Part shown: positions 1 to 8,275 of the stretch, piece after piece
Layout: the number at the start of each line of letters is the position of its first letter
Numbering within the stretch: the stretch's first letter is position 1
Assembly (NCBI GenBank): GCA_031178645.1
Contig: JAPSIP010000042.1
Coordinates: 1-9,564, forward strand
Direction: 5' to 3'
DNA from: Paracoccus sp. (in: a-proteobacteria)
Lineage (GTDB): Bacteria; Pseudomonadota; Alphaproteobacteria; Rhodobacterales; Rhodobacteraceae
DNA length: 9,564 bases
Notes under the pieces: model-generated
Database searches by the model: none
What the model was told of the DNA's origin: nothing
The model's input: only the letters and a program-made list of their open reading frames with translations
Made by a program: the position numbers and the translations under genes

Positions 1-154
1 GCAGGCGGGTCAGGATGCGTTCGCTGTCCACCAGCGCCTTGGGACAGCCGAGGCTGACCATGCCGATGGTCGGCTGGCCCTCGCGGCGCCCCAGAAGGCT
101 GTCATCGGAAATACGGGCGCGGGCCAGGTCGGGGCGCAGGTCGGGCGGGTTCAT
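1..154 (-). CDS. rimO: Ribosomal protein S12 methylthiotransferase RimO, N-terminal part (runs off the left edge)
   Basis: RimO is a radical-SAM enzyme that adds a methylthio group to a conserved aspartate of ribosomal protein S12 in the cytoplasm. Only the first 51 or so codons are present. They read as a short Pro/Arg/Asp-rich leader followed by the family's N-terminal signature [19 protein letters not shown]. Its cysteine is the first ligand of the auxiliary iron-sulfur cluster in the MTTase (UPF0004) domain, and SLGCPK..VDSE separates RimO from the related MiaB. The catalytic radical-SAM CxxxCxxC and the TRAM domain lie outside the window. The start at 154 is preferred because GGCGGA sits five bases upstream; an in-frame ATG at 160 would add two residues. 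The gene is divergent from the small plus-strand genes that follow. Confidence 0.92.
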   Translation of the reverse strand, partial: MNPPDLRPDLARARISDDSLLGRREGQPTIGMVSLGCPKALVDSERILTRL

Positions 155-281
155 GTGCATCCGCCGCAAATAGGTGATTCGGTGCCGCCAGAAAAGAGGA
201 GAGACGGCCCCGCCCCCACAATCGCGCGATCAGGCAAGGCCGGGCTTTTCATGATCGCCTGCCGGCCCCATCATCAAGGCC

Positions 282-377
282 ATGAAAAAGATCGGCGGAT
301 GGATCGTGATCGCCCTGGTTCTGGGCTCGATGGTGCTGGCGGATATCGTCATGGCGCAACCCGCAGGCCTGGGCTGA
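282..377 (+). CDS. Possible 31-residue hydrophobic small protein
   Basis: This short frame runs from ATG to TGA and encodes a basic start (MKKIGGW), a continuous hydrophobic core of about 17 residues (IVIALVLGSMVLADIVM), and a short tail, AQPAGLG. That is the layout of a single-pass small membrane protein or of a signal peptide with almost no mature part; VMA-QPA could be a cleavage site. An AAGG lies only three bases before the ATG, so the ribosome binding site is weak. It lies between divergent rimO and the exported protein gene at 456. I do not recognise a family. It could equally be chance, or the remnant of a longer exported protein. Confidence 0.35.
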   Translation: MKKIGGWIVIALVLGSMVLADIVMAQPAGLG

Positions 378-455
378 CGTTGGGCGGCAGGCGGCGGGTT
401 GCACCGTCGCCTGAACGTGATTTTCCCCTGCGCGACCAATCGGCAAGATGGCCCC

Positions 456-1208
456 ATGAAACGATTTCGCCTGATCCTGACCCTTGCCGCGGCACTGATG
501 ACCGTGGCCCCCGCCGCAAGCCACGCCAATATCGTCGAGCGTGGGCGCTTCATCGATGTGGAAAACCATCGCGGCGGCAATGTGCTGCAGATGGTGCAGT
601 TGCGCGAACGCCTTGCCCGGTCGGGCAAGACGGTACGGATCCGGGGATACTGCCGGTCGGCCTGCACGATCCTGACGACCATGCCCAATGCCTGCCTGGG
701 ACCGAAGGCGCGGATCGGCTTCCACGCGCCGCGCCTGCCCAACACGCAGATCATCCCGCCCTTTGTGGACCAGATCATGGGCAACTATTACAGGGGCGGG
801 ATCCGCGACCGCTGGTTCGGCGGCTGGAACCGGTCGATCGAGATGAACATCATCAGCGCCCGCGAATATGTCCGGCTGGATCGCCAGGCCCGCATCTGCG
901 ACAGCCTGGTGCGGCAGGGTTCACTCGCGCAGCCGCCAGCCCGTCGCGAAGATCCAGCGGATCGCCGCGCAGCAGACCGCGATCATCAGCGCGACCGCGA
1001 CCAGCGACACGCCGACCGGCACGTCCGCAAGGCCGAAAAAGGACCAGCGAAACCCCGACACAAGGTAAAGGACCGGGTTGAGCTTGGCGACGCCTTCCCA
1101 GAATGGCGGCAGCATGTCCGCCGAATAGAACGCGCCGCCCAGAAACACCAAGGGCGTGATCACCATCATCGGAACGATCTGCAACTGCTCGAAGCTCTTC
1201 GCCCATAA
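456..1208 (+). CDS. Exported ClpP-fold serine-protease-like protein with an anomalous C-terminus
   Basis: The first 24 residues form a signal peptide (MKRFR, hydrophobic stretch, cleavage after ASHA), so the product should be periplasmic. The mature part resembles the COG3904-type periplasmic ClpP-like proteins. A GGN turn at residues 40-42 matches the oxyanion-side PGG of the fold. YCRSACT at 65-71 puts the candidate nucleophile at Ser68, and ARIGFHAPR at 85-93 gives His90. Cys66, Cys70 and Cys80 could form disulfides. The recognisable domain ends near residue 150 ([10 protein letters not shown]). From residue 156 on, the frame is antisense to the ABC permease gene and turns into Arg/His/Asp/Gln-rich sequence, so the authentic protein may be only about 155 residues. 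No plus-strand frame has a stop near 921, so a simple one-base frameshift does not restore a normal end. ATG 456 is preferred over TTG 399 because it begins the signal peptide, although the ribosome binding site is weak. No substrate can be assigned. Confidence 0.68.
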   Translation: MKRFRLILTLAAALMTVAPAASHANIVERGRFIDVENHRGGNVLQMVQLRERLARSGKTVRIRGYCRSACTILTTMPNACLGPKARIGFHAPRLPNTQIIPPFVDQIMGNYYRGGIRDRWFGGWNRSIEMNIISAREYVRLDRQARICDSLVRQGSLAQPPARREDPADRRAADRDHQRDRDQRHADRHVRKAEKGPAKPRHKVKDRVELGDAFPEWRQHVRRIERAAQKHQGRDHHHRNDLQLLEALRP

Positions 1209-1687
1209 CCCGATGATGAAGCCCAGAAGGCTGAAGCCCAGGGCGGTCAGGACCAGGAAGGCCAGCATCCAGAACGGATGCAGGATATGGACGCCCACGA
1301 AGAAGAAACTGGTCATCAGGATCACCAGGGCGATCAGCACGGCCTTGGCGGCGGCTGCGCCGACGAAGCCCAGCGTCACCTCGATCCAGCCCACCGGCGA
1401 GACCAGGTATTCATAGATCGTGCCGCTGAACTTGGGAAAGTAGATGCCGAAGCTCGCGTTGCTGACCGATTGCTGAAGGATCGTAAGCATCATCAGGCCG
1501 GGCACGATGAAGGCGCCGTATTCCACGCCCTCGACCGACTGGATGCGCCCGCCGATGGCCGCGCCGAAAACCACGAAATACAGGACCGTGGACACGACCG
1601 GCGACAGCAGGGACTGCATGATCGTGCGGAAGAAGCGCGTCATCTCGTGATGAAAGATCGCCCAGACGCCGGGCCAGTTGATACCAC

Positions 1688-1691
<4 letters not shown>
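921..1691 (-). CDS. yadH: ABC-2 type transport permease, YadH-like
   Basis: This is the membrane half of an ABC-2 exporter in the inner membrane, 256 residues long, the usual size for YadH. Six hydrophobic segments can be seen, at about 28-49, 58-76, 108-135, 140-165, 172-192 and 226-247. The family's conserved stretches are present: [10 protein letters not shown] (61-70), a YEYLVSPV segment before TM3, and a long C-terminal signature with [14 protein letters not shown] (177-190) followed by LPPFW and [12 protein letters not shown]. These match E. coli YadH segment by segment as I remember it. The ATG overlaps the TGA of the ATPase gene (ATGA) and has a perfect Shine-Dalgarno, so the two are translationally coupled. 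It is the last gene of the four-gene operon. Its last 288 bases are overlapped in antisense by the frame of the convergent exported protein gene. The substrate is unknown; relatives include drug, polysaccharide and nodulation-factor exporters. Confidence 0.93.
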
Positions 1692-2625
<934 letters not shown>

Positions 2626-2629
<4 letters not shown>

Positions 2630-3819
2630 TCCGAAATCCTTTTCACTTGCAACACCGGGGCCTGGCGCCGCAGCATCGCGACAAGCGCCAGGGCCAGGAT
2701 GACGAAGCCCGCCGCCCCGGCCAGAAACGCCCCCGGATAACCCAGATGGGCCACCAGCGGCGTCGATGCCAGAGGCGACAGGAACTGCCCCAGGAAAATG
2801 GCCGAGGTGATCAGCCCCGACACCAGCCCGCGATAGCGCGCGGGCGACGCGTTCAGCGCTGCGGTGATGAAGGTCGGGATGCAGAAGCCCAAGCCCGCGC
2901 CGATCAGCGCCGCACCGGCCATGGCAATCGCCAGCGACTGCGCCAGGGCAATGGCCGCAAAGCCAAGGGCCAGCAAGGCATAGCCCGTGACCGGCGTGGC
3001 GATCCGTCCCAGCCGGATCAGCCCTGACACTACCGACATCACCGCGGCCGAGGCCATCATCGCCCCCATCACCGCCCCCGCATGGCGCGGGTCGTCCAGC
3101 CCGATGTCCCGCAGGTGATAGGGCAGTTGCGTGGGCACGGCATAGAAGATCACGAAGGTCAGGCCGGCCGCGCCCGCCATGACGCCCGCGACCATCCGCC
3201 AGCCAAGATCGGCGGGCAGGTCCGGCAGCACGCCGTGCCCGCGCCCGCCCGCGCGCGGCGGCTCGGGCAGGATCCGCCACAGCAGCGGAAACAGCGGCAC
3301 CGCAAGCGCATAGATCGCAAAGGGCAGCCGGGGATCGCTTGCCGCCAGGGCGCCTGCGGTGGTGACGAAAAGAAGGCCGCCCAGATTGGTCGAGGCCATC
3401 TGGTATCCCATCAGCCGCCCGCGCGCCGGGCCGTCGAAGTAGTCCCCGATCAGCGCCGCCTGCGCCGTCATGATCAGCGCGACCCCCAGGCCAAGCGCCA
3501 GGCGGCTGGCCAGGATCGCCTCGATCGTGGGCAGATACAGCCCCGCCGTTCCCGCCACGGCATAGATCGCCAGCCCCCACAGAAGCGGGCGGCGGCGTCC
3601 CAGCCGGTCGGTCAGAACCCCCGCCAAGGGCGCGACAATGGCCACCAGCAGCGAGGGCGCGGTGATCAGCAGGCGGGTGATGGTCGGGGCGAGCGGGTCA
3701 TCGGCGAAGGCGGCCTCCAGCCCCGGAAGCGAGGGGGTGATCGTGGCGTTCGACATCACCGTCAACATCGCCGCCAGCATCAGCCCCCAACTGCGCGGGT
3801 CGAACAGCAGCCGGTCCAT
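2626..3819 (-). CDS. Major facilitator superfamily (MFS) transporter, probable efflux pump
   Basis: A 397-residue inner-membrane protein with about twelve hydrophobic segments in two bundles, split by a polar loop around residues 184-207 ([12 protein letters not shown]). MFS motif A is clear after TM2, [11 protein letters not shown] (67-77, Asp71). A motif-B-like [10 protein letters not shown] with Arg106 sits in TM4. The start of the second half has only a degenerate motif A, SGLIRLGR (265-272). The N-terminus, [17 protein letters not shown], resembles the TM1 region of Bcr/tetracycline-type drug:proton antiporters, but I cannot place it in a substrate class. Its ATG overlaps the reductase stop by one base (TGATG) and its TGA overlaps the ATPase start (ATGA), so it sits inside the operon. 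An MFS pump and an ABC-2 exporter in one transcript is unusual and suggests related or successive substrates. Confidence 0.92.
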
Positions 3820-4403
3820 CAGCCGTCATCCTGGGGGTCATAGGGCCGGGCATGGCGCGCATGGGCCAGGGCATCGGCCCACCAGTCCAGCCGATGGGCA
3901 AAAACCGCCATCGCAGCCTCGGCGGCGGCCGCGTCATTGGCATCGCTGATATGGCCCAGTTCGTCGAATTTGCGCCAGGGCGACGTGAAGCTGACCGTGT
4001 CGCGCAACGCGACGGTGTGCAATTCGGCCAGGATGATCCGCAGGGCCTCCAGCGCCCGCAGGCCGCCCGATATCCCGCCATAGCCGATCAGCCCCACGGG
4101 CCGCGCCCACCATTCGGCGGTGACGCTGTCGATCAGCGTCTTCAGGTGGCCCGGTTCGGCATGATTGTATTCGGGCGTCACGATGACGAAACCGTCGAGG
4201 CCGGCCATCTGCTTGCGCAGTCGCCCGATCGCGGCAGCATCGCCCGTCTGCACAGGCAGCAGGTCGGGATCGGCAGGGTCGATGGTGCGCGTGGCAAAGC
4301 CGTGGGTTTCCAGCTGACGGATCACCCAGAAGGCCACGCGGTCGTTGATGCGCCCTTCCCGGATCGACCCCAGGATCACCCCGATGCACTTGCGTTCCGC
4401 CAT
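3819..4403 (-). CDS. NAD(P)H-dependent FMN reductase / quinone reductase, flavodoxin fold
   Basis: A 194-residue cytoplasmic flavoprotein of the NADPH-dependent FMN reductase family (YieF/ChrR, ArsH-like group). The FMN-phosphate loop is GSIREGRIN (12-20), directly after the first strand CIGVILG. The second flavin-binding segment is VTPEYNHAEPGHLKTLID (75-92), followed by RPVGLIGYGGISGG (101-114), which lines the isoalloxazine ring in this fold. Such enzymes reduce quinones, azo dyes, chromate or free FMN. ATG 4403 is preferred because AAGGA lies about seven bases upstream and the family starts just before the first strand; an upstream TTG at 4448 would add 15 polar residues without a better ribosome site. 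It is the first gene of the operon with the MFS and ABC exporters, which suggests reductive detoxification linked to efflux. That link is inference. Confidence 0.9.
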   Translation of the reverse strand: MAERKCIGVILGSIREGRINDRVAFWVIRQLETHGFATRTIDPADPDLLPVQTGDAAAIGRLRKQMAGLDGFVIVTPEYNHAEPGHLKTLIDSVTAEWWARPVGLIGYGGISGGLRALEALRIILAELHTVALRDTVSFTSPWRKFDELGHISDANDAAAAEAAMAVFAHRLDWWADALAHARHARPYDPQDDG

Positions 4404-4596
4404 GAGCTGTTCCTTGCGTTCCTGATCGGGCTGCGCCCCTAAAGACAATCGTCCTTGGTCAAGAACAAGGCGAAAAACTCCGTGGCCCCCTGCATGTAAT
4501 CCTCAGGCCAAGGCTGGCAAGAGCAACCCGAGGACTTACAAGGCCCAGGTTCGGCCATGGCATCGGCCAAGTCTTTTTGCTTCTGATACCATCTAC

Positions 4597-5061
4597 TTAC
4601 TTTCCAAGACGGCTCAAGTCCCTGGCATAATACCATCGCAGTCCCGCTGAGAGTGCGGGACATTGGTCCCGAGAGACTTCTTCAGGGCAATCGTAATTTC
4701 CGTCAGTTTCAAGCTCTGCGAGCCCGGAACTTAGAAAACGACGCTGAAGCGACTTTTCCGGCCTCATGGCCTTCAGTATGGGCAAGAGATCCGCAGTCAT
4801 CTCTTCAAAGGCCTTCGTCAGGTCCTCGACGCAAGCATTGTTGGGATCCATCCTGCGCAAACTATCGCAGTAACGAACGGCATTTGCGGCGCAGTTCATG
4901 TCCATCATCGAGGCCATGCGCTGATCTTGCAGAGTAATCTCCGAGCAGGATCTGACCCATTGACCCAGGGTAGCCGGCGGCGAAGCTGGCTGCTCGGCCC
5001 ATGAAACGCTTGTCATGCCAACTGCGCAGACGGCAACTCCCCGCAGGATCTTCTGTTGCAA
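4597..5061 (-). CDS. Small exported cysteine-containing protein, weakly LprI/DUF1311-like
   Basis: A 154-residue product with an N-terminal signal peptide (MQQKILRG, hydrophobic stretch, likely cleavage after SWA at residue 22), hence probably periplasmic. The mature part has six cysteines: at about residue 39 (VRSCSE), in the pattern CAANAVRYC, then in NNACVEDL, YDCPEE and RDQCPA. The spacing and the helical segment CVEDLTKAFEEM resemble lysozyme-inhibitor LprI/DUF1311-type proteins, but the usual C-terminal WxxYRDxxC block is not clearly present, so this is only a suggestion. The start is TTG, six bases after the gabT stop and in the same frame; it gives the best signal peptide, and the next ATG would destroy the basic n-region. 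Base composition is unlike the neighbours (62 of 120 bases G or C at 4681-4800; surrounding genes look well over 60%), which suggests recent acquisition. Confidence 0.68.
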   Translation of the reverse strand: MQQKILRGVAVCAVGMTSVSWAEQPASPPATLGQWVRSCSEITLQDQRMASMMDMNCAANAVRYCDSLRRMDPNNACVEDLTKAFEEMTADLLPILKAMRPEKSLQRRFLSSGLAELETDGNYDCPEEVSRDQCPALSAGLRWYYARDLSRLGK

Positions 5062-5067
5062 GACAGC

Positions 5068-6336
5068 CTACCCCCGCGCTGCCAGCAAACTCTCGTCCAG
5101 GATATCCATCGCCTCCTCGAACACCGCGTCGGGAATGGTCAGGGGCGCAAGGAAGCGGACCACGTTGCCGTAGACGCCGCAGGTCAGCAGGATCAGGCCG
5201 CGCTTCAAGGCCTCCTCGCGGACGCGGTTGGTGAAATCGGGGTTGGGGCTGTCGCTCCCGGGCAGGTTGAATTCGACCGCGTTCATGAAGCCGGGGCCGC
5301 GGATGTCGGCGATCTGCGGGATCTGGTCGCGGGCGGCGGCCAGCCGCTGCTTCAGCCGCTGGCCCAGCCGGGTGGCGCGGTCGCACAGGCCTTCTTCCTC
5401 GATCACGTCCAGAACGGCATGGGCTGCGGCGACACCCAAGGGGTTGCCCGCATAGGTGCCGCCCAGGCCGCCGGGATGGGGGCTGTCCATCACCTCGGCC
5501 CGGCCGGTCACGGCACTGATCGGCAAGCCGCCGCCCAGGCCCTTGGCCATGGTCACCAGATCGGCCGCGACGCCGTGATGTTCCATCGCGAACAGCTTGC
5601 CGGTGCGGGCAAATCCGGTCTGCACCTCGTCCGCGATCAGCAGCATCCCGTGATGGTCGCAAAGCGCGCGCAGTTCCGCCATGAAGCCCTGCGGCACCTC
5701 GTAAAAGCCGCCCTCGCCCTGCACGGGTTCCACGATGATGGCGGCCACGCGGGCAGGTTCCAGATCGGCCTTGAACAGTTGTTGCAGCGCCTTCAGCGCG
5801 TCTTCCTTGGACACACCGTGCAGCGGGTTCGGGAAGGGCAGGTGCCAGACATCGGGCATCATCGGCCCGAAGCCCGCCTTGTAGGGCTGCACCTTGCCGG
5901 TCAGCGCCATGCCCATGAAGGTCCGCCCGTGAAAGCCGCCCGCGAAGCTGACGATGCCGGGGCGGCCGGTGTAATGGCGGGCGATCTTGATGGCGTTTTC
6001 CACCGCCTCGGCGCCGGTGGTGGCGAAGATCGTCTTCTTGCCGAAATCGCCAGGGACCAGGCTGTTCAGCCGTTCCGCAAGCGCCACATAGTTCTCGTAA
6101 GGCACGACCTGGTGGCAAGTGTGGGTGAAGCGGTCCAGTTGCGCCTTCACGGCCTCGACCACCTTGGGGTGGCGGTGGCCGGTGTTCACCACGGCAATTC
6201 CTGCGGCAAAGTCGATATAGCGGTTGCCGTCCTTGTCCCAGATCTCGGCGTTCTCGGCACGCTCGGCATAGATCTGCGTCGTCATGCCCACCCCGCGAGA
6301 GATCGCGGCATTCTTGCGGTCGGTCATGGTGGTCAT
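5068..6336 (-). CDS. gabT: 4-aminobutyrate aminotransferase (GABA transaminase)
   Basis: A class III, PLP-dependent aminotransferase that moves the amino group of GABA to 2-oxoglutarate, giving succinic semialdehyde and glutamate. The 422-residue length matches GabT. It follows E. coli GabT closely with a constant three-residue offset: GIAVVNTGH at 46-54 (Ile47, equivalent to Ile50), TTGAEAVENA at 106-115 (PLP phosphate), FHGRT at 135-139 (Arg138, equivalent to Arg141), EPVQGEGG at 203-210 (Glu208, equivalent to Glu211), ADEVQTG at 235-241 (Asp236 on the pyridine nitrogen) and MAKGLGGG with the Schiff-base Lys265. All catalytic residues are intact. ATG 6336 has GGGGAG about ten bases upstream; an ATG at 6327 is a close alternative. 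No succinic semialdehyde dehydrogenase or GabR regulator is nearby. 5-aminovalerate activity is possible. The small exported protein follows after six bases. Confidence 0.95.
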   Translation of the reverse strand: MTTMTDRKNAAISRGVGMTTQIYAERAENAEIWDKDGNRYIDFAAGIAVVNTGHRHPKVVEAVKAQLDRFTHTCHQVVPYENYVALAERLNSLVPGDFGKKTIFATTGAEAVENAIKIARHYTGRPGIVSFAGGFHGRTFMGMALTGKVQPYKAGFGPMMPDVWHLPFPNPLHGVSKEDALKALQQLFKADLEPARVAAIIVEPVQGEGGFYEVPQGFMAELRALCDHHGMLLIADEVQTGFARTGKLFAMEHHGVAADLVTMAKGLGGGLPISAVTGRAEVMDSPHPGGLGGTYAGNPLGVAAAHAVLDVIEEEGLCDRATRLGQRLKQRLAAARDQIPQIADIRGPGFMNAVEFNLPGSDSPNPDFTNRVREEALKRGLILLTCGVYGNVVRFLAPLTIPDAVFEEAMDILDESLLAARG

Positions 6337-6456
6337 CGGAATCGCTCTCCCCTTGATTCGACGGGATGCTAGCGCAGCGCCGATGCGCCGAACAGGTCCG
6401 GCCTTGCACCGCCTGCCCCGCCGCGCGATGCTGCCCCACCGACCCAGGAGGTTCCG
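6337..6456. promoter_or_regulatory. Divergent intergenic region between gabT and the META lipoprotein gene
   Basis: These 120 bases must hold the promoters for both directions. On the plus strand TTGCAC (6404-6409) and GATGCT (6427-6432) are 17 bases apart and would start a transcript just upstream of the Shine-Dalgarno. This is a plausible but weak sigma-70-like match in GC-rich DNA. For gabT only a TAGCAT hexamer (minus strand, about 6368-6373) stands out, without a convincing -35. No clear operator palindrome was found. Confidence 0.3.
6446..6451 (+). promoter_or_regulatory. Strong Shine-Dalgarno for the META lipoprotein
   Basis: AGGAGG lies five bases before ATG 6457. It fixes the start of the lipoprotein gene and points to efficient translation. 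Confidence 0.8.
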
Positions 6457-6876
6457 ATGCTGTCCCGCACCCTTGCCGTTATTGCCGCCACCGCCTCGCT
6501 TGCCGCCTGCCAGGACGCGGGCGAACGGTCGGTGTCCATGCTGCGGCCTGGCAGCAGCTTCACCGTGGCGCGCATTGACGGCGCCCCCGCCCCCGCGGGC
6601 GTCACGCTGGAGGTGGGCGAGGGCGGCCGCGTCACCGGCCGCGCGCCCTGCAACCGCTACAGCGGCCAGTTGACCGAAAGCGGCGGCGCGATGACCGTCA
6701 GCGGCACCGTGATGACCCGCATGGCCTGCGCAGAGGCTGATCGCATGATGGCCGAGACGCGCTTCGGCATGGCCCTGGGCAGCATCACCGCCGCCCGCCG
6801 CAGCGCCGACGGCATCGCCCTGACCGACCCCGAGGGGCGGGAACGCATCGGCCTGATCCCCGTCACGGGCGGCTAA
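6457..6876 (+). CDS. META-domain (HslJ/DUF306-like) lipoprotein
   Basis: A 139-residue envelope protein. Residues 1-18 are a lipoprotein signal (MLSRTLAVIAATASLAAC) with lipobox LAAC and acylated Cys18. Residue 19 is Gln, not Asp, so by the E. coli rule it should go to the outer membrane. The rest is one META domain: FTVARIDGAPAP near 35-46 in place of the usual W.L....G, then the hallmark GRAPCNRYSGQ (61-71), followed by VMTRMACAEADRMM (85-98) and RFGMALGSI (102-110). The pair Cys65 and Cys91 is typical of this family. META proteins such as HslJ are linked to heat and novobiocin tolerance, but the molecular role is not known. It is five bases upstream of the rhomboid gene and divergent from gabT. 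Confidence 0.9.
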   Translation: MLSRTLAVIAATASLAACQDAGERSVSMLRPGSSFTVARIDGAPAPAGVTLEVGEGGRVTGRAPCNRYSGQLTESGGAMTVSGTVMTRMACAEADRMMAETRFGMALGSITAARRSADGIALTDPEGRERIGLIPVTGG

Positions 6877-6881
6877 GGCCC

Positions 6882-7607
6882 GTGTTCCCGATCCGCGATC
6901 ACAACCCGTCCAACCAGCGACCCTGGGTCACCTATGGCCTGATCGCGGCGAATATCGCGATGTTCCTTCTGACCCTGCCGGTCGTGCAGGGCGGAGAATG
7001 GCTGTGGGTGCGACTGGCGCTTTACCCGCTGGCGGTCGTCAACGGGGAACTGATGTGGGGACTTCTGACCCACATGTTCCTGCATGGCGGGATCATGCAT
7101 ATCCTGGGCAACATGCTGTTCCTGTATATCTTCGGCGACAACCTCGAGGAACAACTTGGCCACGTGGGCTTCCTGATCTTCTACCTGGCCGCGGGACTGT
7201 TCGCCGCCGCGGCCCAGATCCTGGCCGAGCCGCTGTCGCCCATCCCGATGGTCGGCGCGTCCGGCGCGATCGCGGGGGTGATGGGCGGCTATCTGCTGCT
7301 GTTTCCGCGCGCCAAGGTCGATATCCTTGCGATCTTCATCGTCTTCTTCAAGATCTTCACCCTGCCCGCCTGGGCCGTGCTGGGGGTCTGGCTGGCGATC
7401 CAGCTTTTCGGCGGCTACACGACGCCAGGCGATACGGGCGGGGTCGCCTATTGGGCCCATGCGGGCGGCTTCCTTGCCGGGGCGGTCCTTGCGCTGCCGC
7501 GCTTCCTGTACCTGGGCGGGCCGGGCTTCTGGGCGCGCACCCACGGCTGCCCCCCGCATCCCGAGGCCGTCTATGGCCCCAGCCGCATCCCGCGCGTGGG
7601 TCGCTAG
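6882..7607 (+). CDS. Rhomboid family intramembrane serine protease
   Basis: A 241-residue polytopic inner-membrane protease that cleaves transmembrane segments of other proteins. The catalytic features are complete: HILGN with His73 and Asn77 (oxyanion, as His150/Asn154 of GlpG), GASGAIAG with nucleophile Ser127 (125-132), and YWAHAGGFLAG with the general base His193. An HMFLHGG segment (64-70) precedes the oxyanion helix. About six or seven hydrophobic segments are visible, and the C-terminal 30 residues are polar and probably cytosolic. The GTG start lies five bases after the lipoprotein stop; the TAA itself contributes to a TAAGG that may serve as ribosome site. The TAG stop is the plus-strand reading of a CTAG that also ends the converging mnmD. 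Paired transcription with the lipoprotein suggests an envelope role. Confidence 0.93.
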   Translation: MFPIRDHNPSNQRPWVTYGLIAANIAMFLLTLPVVQGGEWLWVRLALYPLAVVNGELMWGLLTHMFLHGGIMHILGNMLFLYIFGDNLEEQLGHVGFLIFYLAAGLFAAAAQILAEPLSPIPMVGASGAIAGVMGGYLLLFPRAKVDILAIFIVFFKIFTLPAWAVLGVWLAIQLFGGYTTPGDTGGVAYWAHAGGFLAGAVLALPRFLYLGGPGFWARTHGCPPHPEAVYGPSRIPRVGR

Positions 7608-8275
7608 GGCTTTCGCCCCAAGCTCATGTGCCGCTTGCGGCCGAAACCGGGGCGGCGGCTGACCTCGAATCCTGCCTCGGCCAGGGCGCGGCGCACGCCG
7701 CCTGCGGCGGTATAGGTGGCGAATGTGCCCCCCGGCGCGGTGCAGCGCCCGACATGGGCCATGATCTCGTCCCCCCACATCTCGGGGTTCTTGGCCGGGG
7801 AAAAGCCGTCCAGGAACCAGGCATCCGCCCTGCCCTGCCAGCCGGGCAAGGTCTGCGCGACATCGCCGATCACCAGCCGCAGCCGGACCTGACCCACCTG
7901 GATGTCATCGCCGCCCCAGCCTGCGCGAAGCTGTGCGGCAAGATCCGCCAGTTCGGGAAAGGCGGCATGGGCCTGTTCCAGTTGCGCGATGCTCATCGGC
8001 CAGGCCTCGAAGCTGGTCATCGTCACCGGAACCGCCGCCACCTGCGCCAGGGCCAGGCAGTTCAGCCCGGTCCCGAAGCCCAATTCCGCCACGTGAAAGC
8101 CCGGCCGCAGCCGCGCTGGCAGGTCGTTGCCGTCCAGGAAGACATGGCGCGTTTCCGCCAGCCCGCCGCCCAAGCTGAAATAGGGATCGTCGAAGCGGGT
8201 GGACACCGGGATGCCGCCGTCGCGCCAGTCAAGCTGCGGGTGGCGGGCGGGATCGGGATCGGGTAACGCGCTCAT
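7604..8275 (-). CDS. mnmD: tRNA 5-methylaminomethyl-2-thiouridine methyltransferase (MnmD type)
   Basis: A SAM-dependent methyltransferase corresponding to the N-terminal MT domain of MnmC (DUF752). It methylates the aminomethyl group at wobble uridine 34 of tRNAs for Lys, Glu and Gln to give mnm5(s2)U. The 223-residue product shows FDDPYFSLGGGLAETRHVFL (28-47), where the DxYFS motif is diagnostic, the SAM-binding AELGFGTGLN (63-72) and the active-site DGFSPAKNPEMW (156-167). The C-terminus GFGRKRHMSLGRK fits the family's usual GxGRKRxM ending. A longer upstream open frame reaches 8476, but ATG 8275 gives the usual N-terminus; its ribosome site is weak. It lacks the FAD domain that is fused in E. 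coli MnmC, and a FAD protein is encoded divergently next door. It converges with the rhomboid gene with a four-base overlap. Confidence 0.93.
   Translation of the reverse strand: MSALPDPDPARHPQLDWRDGGIPVSTRFDDPYFSLGGGLAETRHVFLDGNDLPARLRPGFHVAELGFGTGLNCLALAQVAAVPVTMTSFEAWPMSIAQLEQAHAAFPELADLAAQLRAGWGGDDIQVGQVRLRLVIGDVAQTLPGWQGRADAWFLDGFSPAKNPEMWGDEIMAHVGRCTAPGGTFATYTAAGGVRRALAEAGFEVSRRPGFGRKRHMSLGRKP

Noticed and set aside
226..258. 7-bp inverted repeat GCGATCA / TGATCGC with a 19-base spacer upstream of the small frame
   Set aside because: It could be an operator half-site pair, but arms this short are expected by chance in a window of this size and nothing else supports it.
155..1081. Long plus-strand frame of 308 codons in another phase
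   Set aside because: Its translation is Arg/Pro/Gly/His-rich with no recognisable domain, and it runs in shadow phase over the signal-peptide gene at 456 and the antisense of the permease.
2630..3580. Upstream extension of the ABC ATPase frame across the MFS gene
   Set aside because: The extension is Gly/Ala/Arg-rich shadow sequence out of phase with the MFS gene; the ATPase N-terminus begins normally at 2629.
5056..6372. 438-codon plus-strand frame opposite gabT
   Set aside because: It is antisense to a fully conserved aminotransferase gene and has no recognisable motif or ribosome site.
4862..6439. 525-codon minus-strand frame overlapping gabT
   Set aside because: It is an out-of-phase Arg/Pro-rich shadow of gabT, which has complete catalytic motifs in its own frame.
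6998..8266. 422-codon plus-strand frame across the rhomboid and mnmD genes
   Set aside because: It spans two confident genes in the wrong phase or strand, with Pro/Arg/Gly-rich shadow composition.
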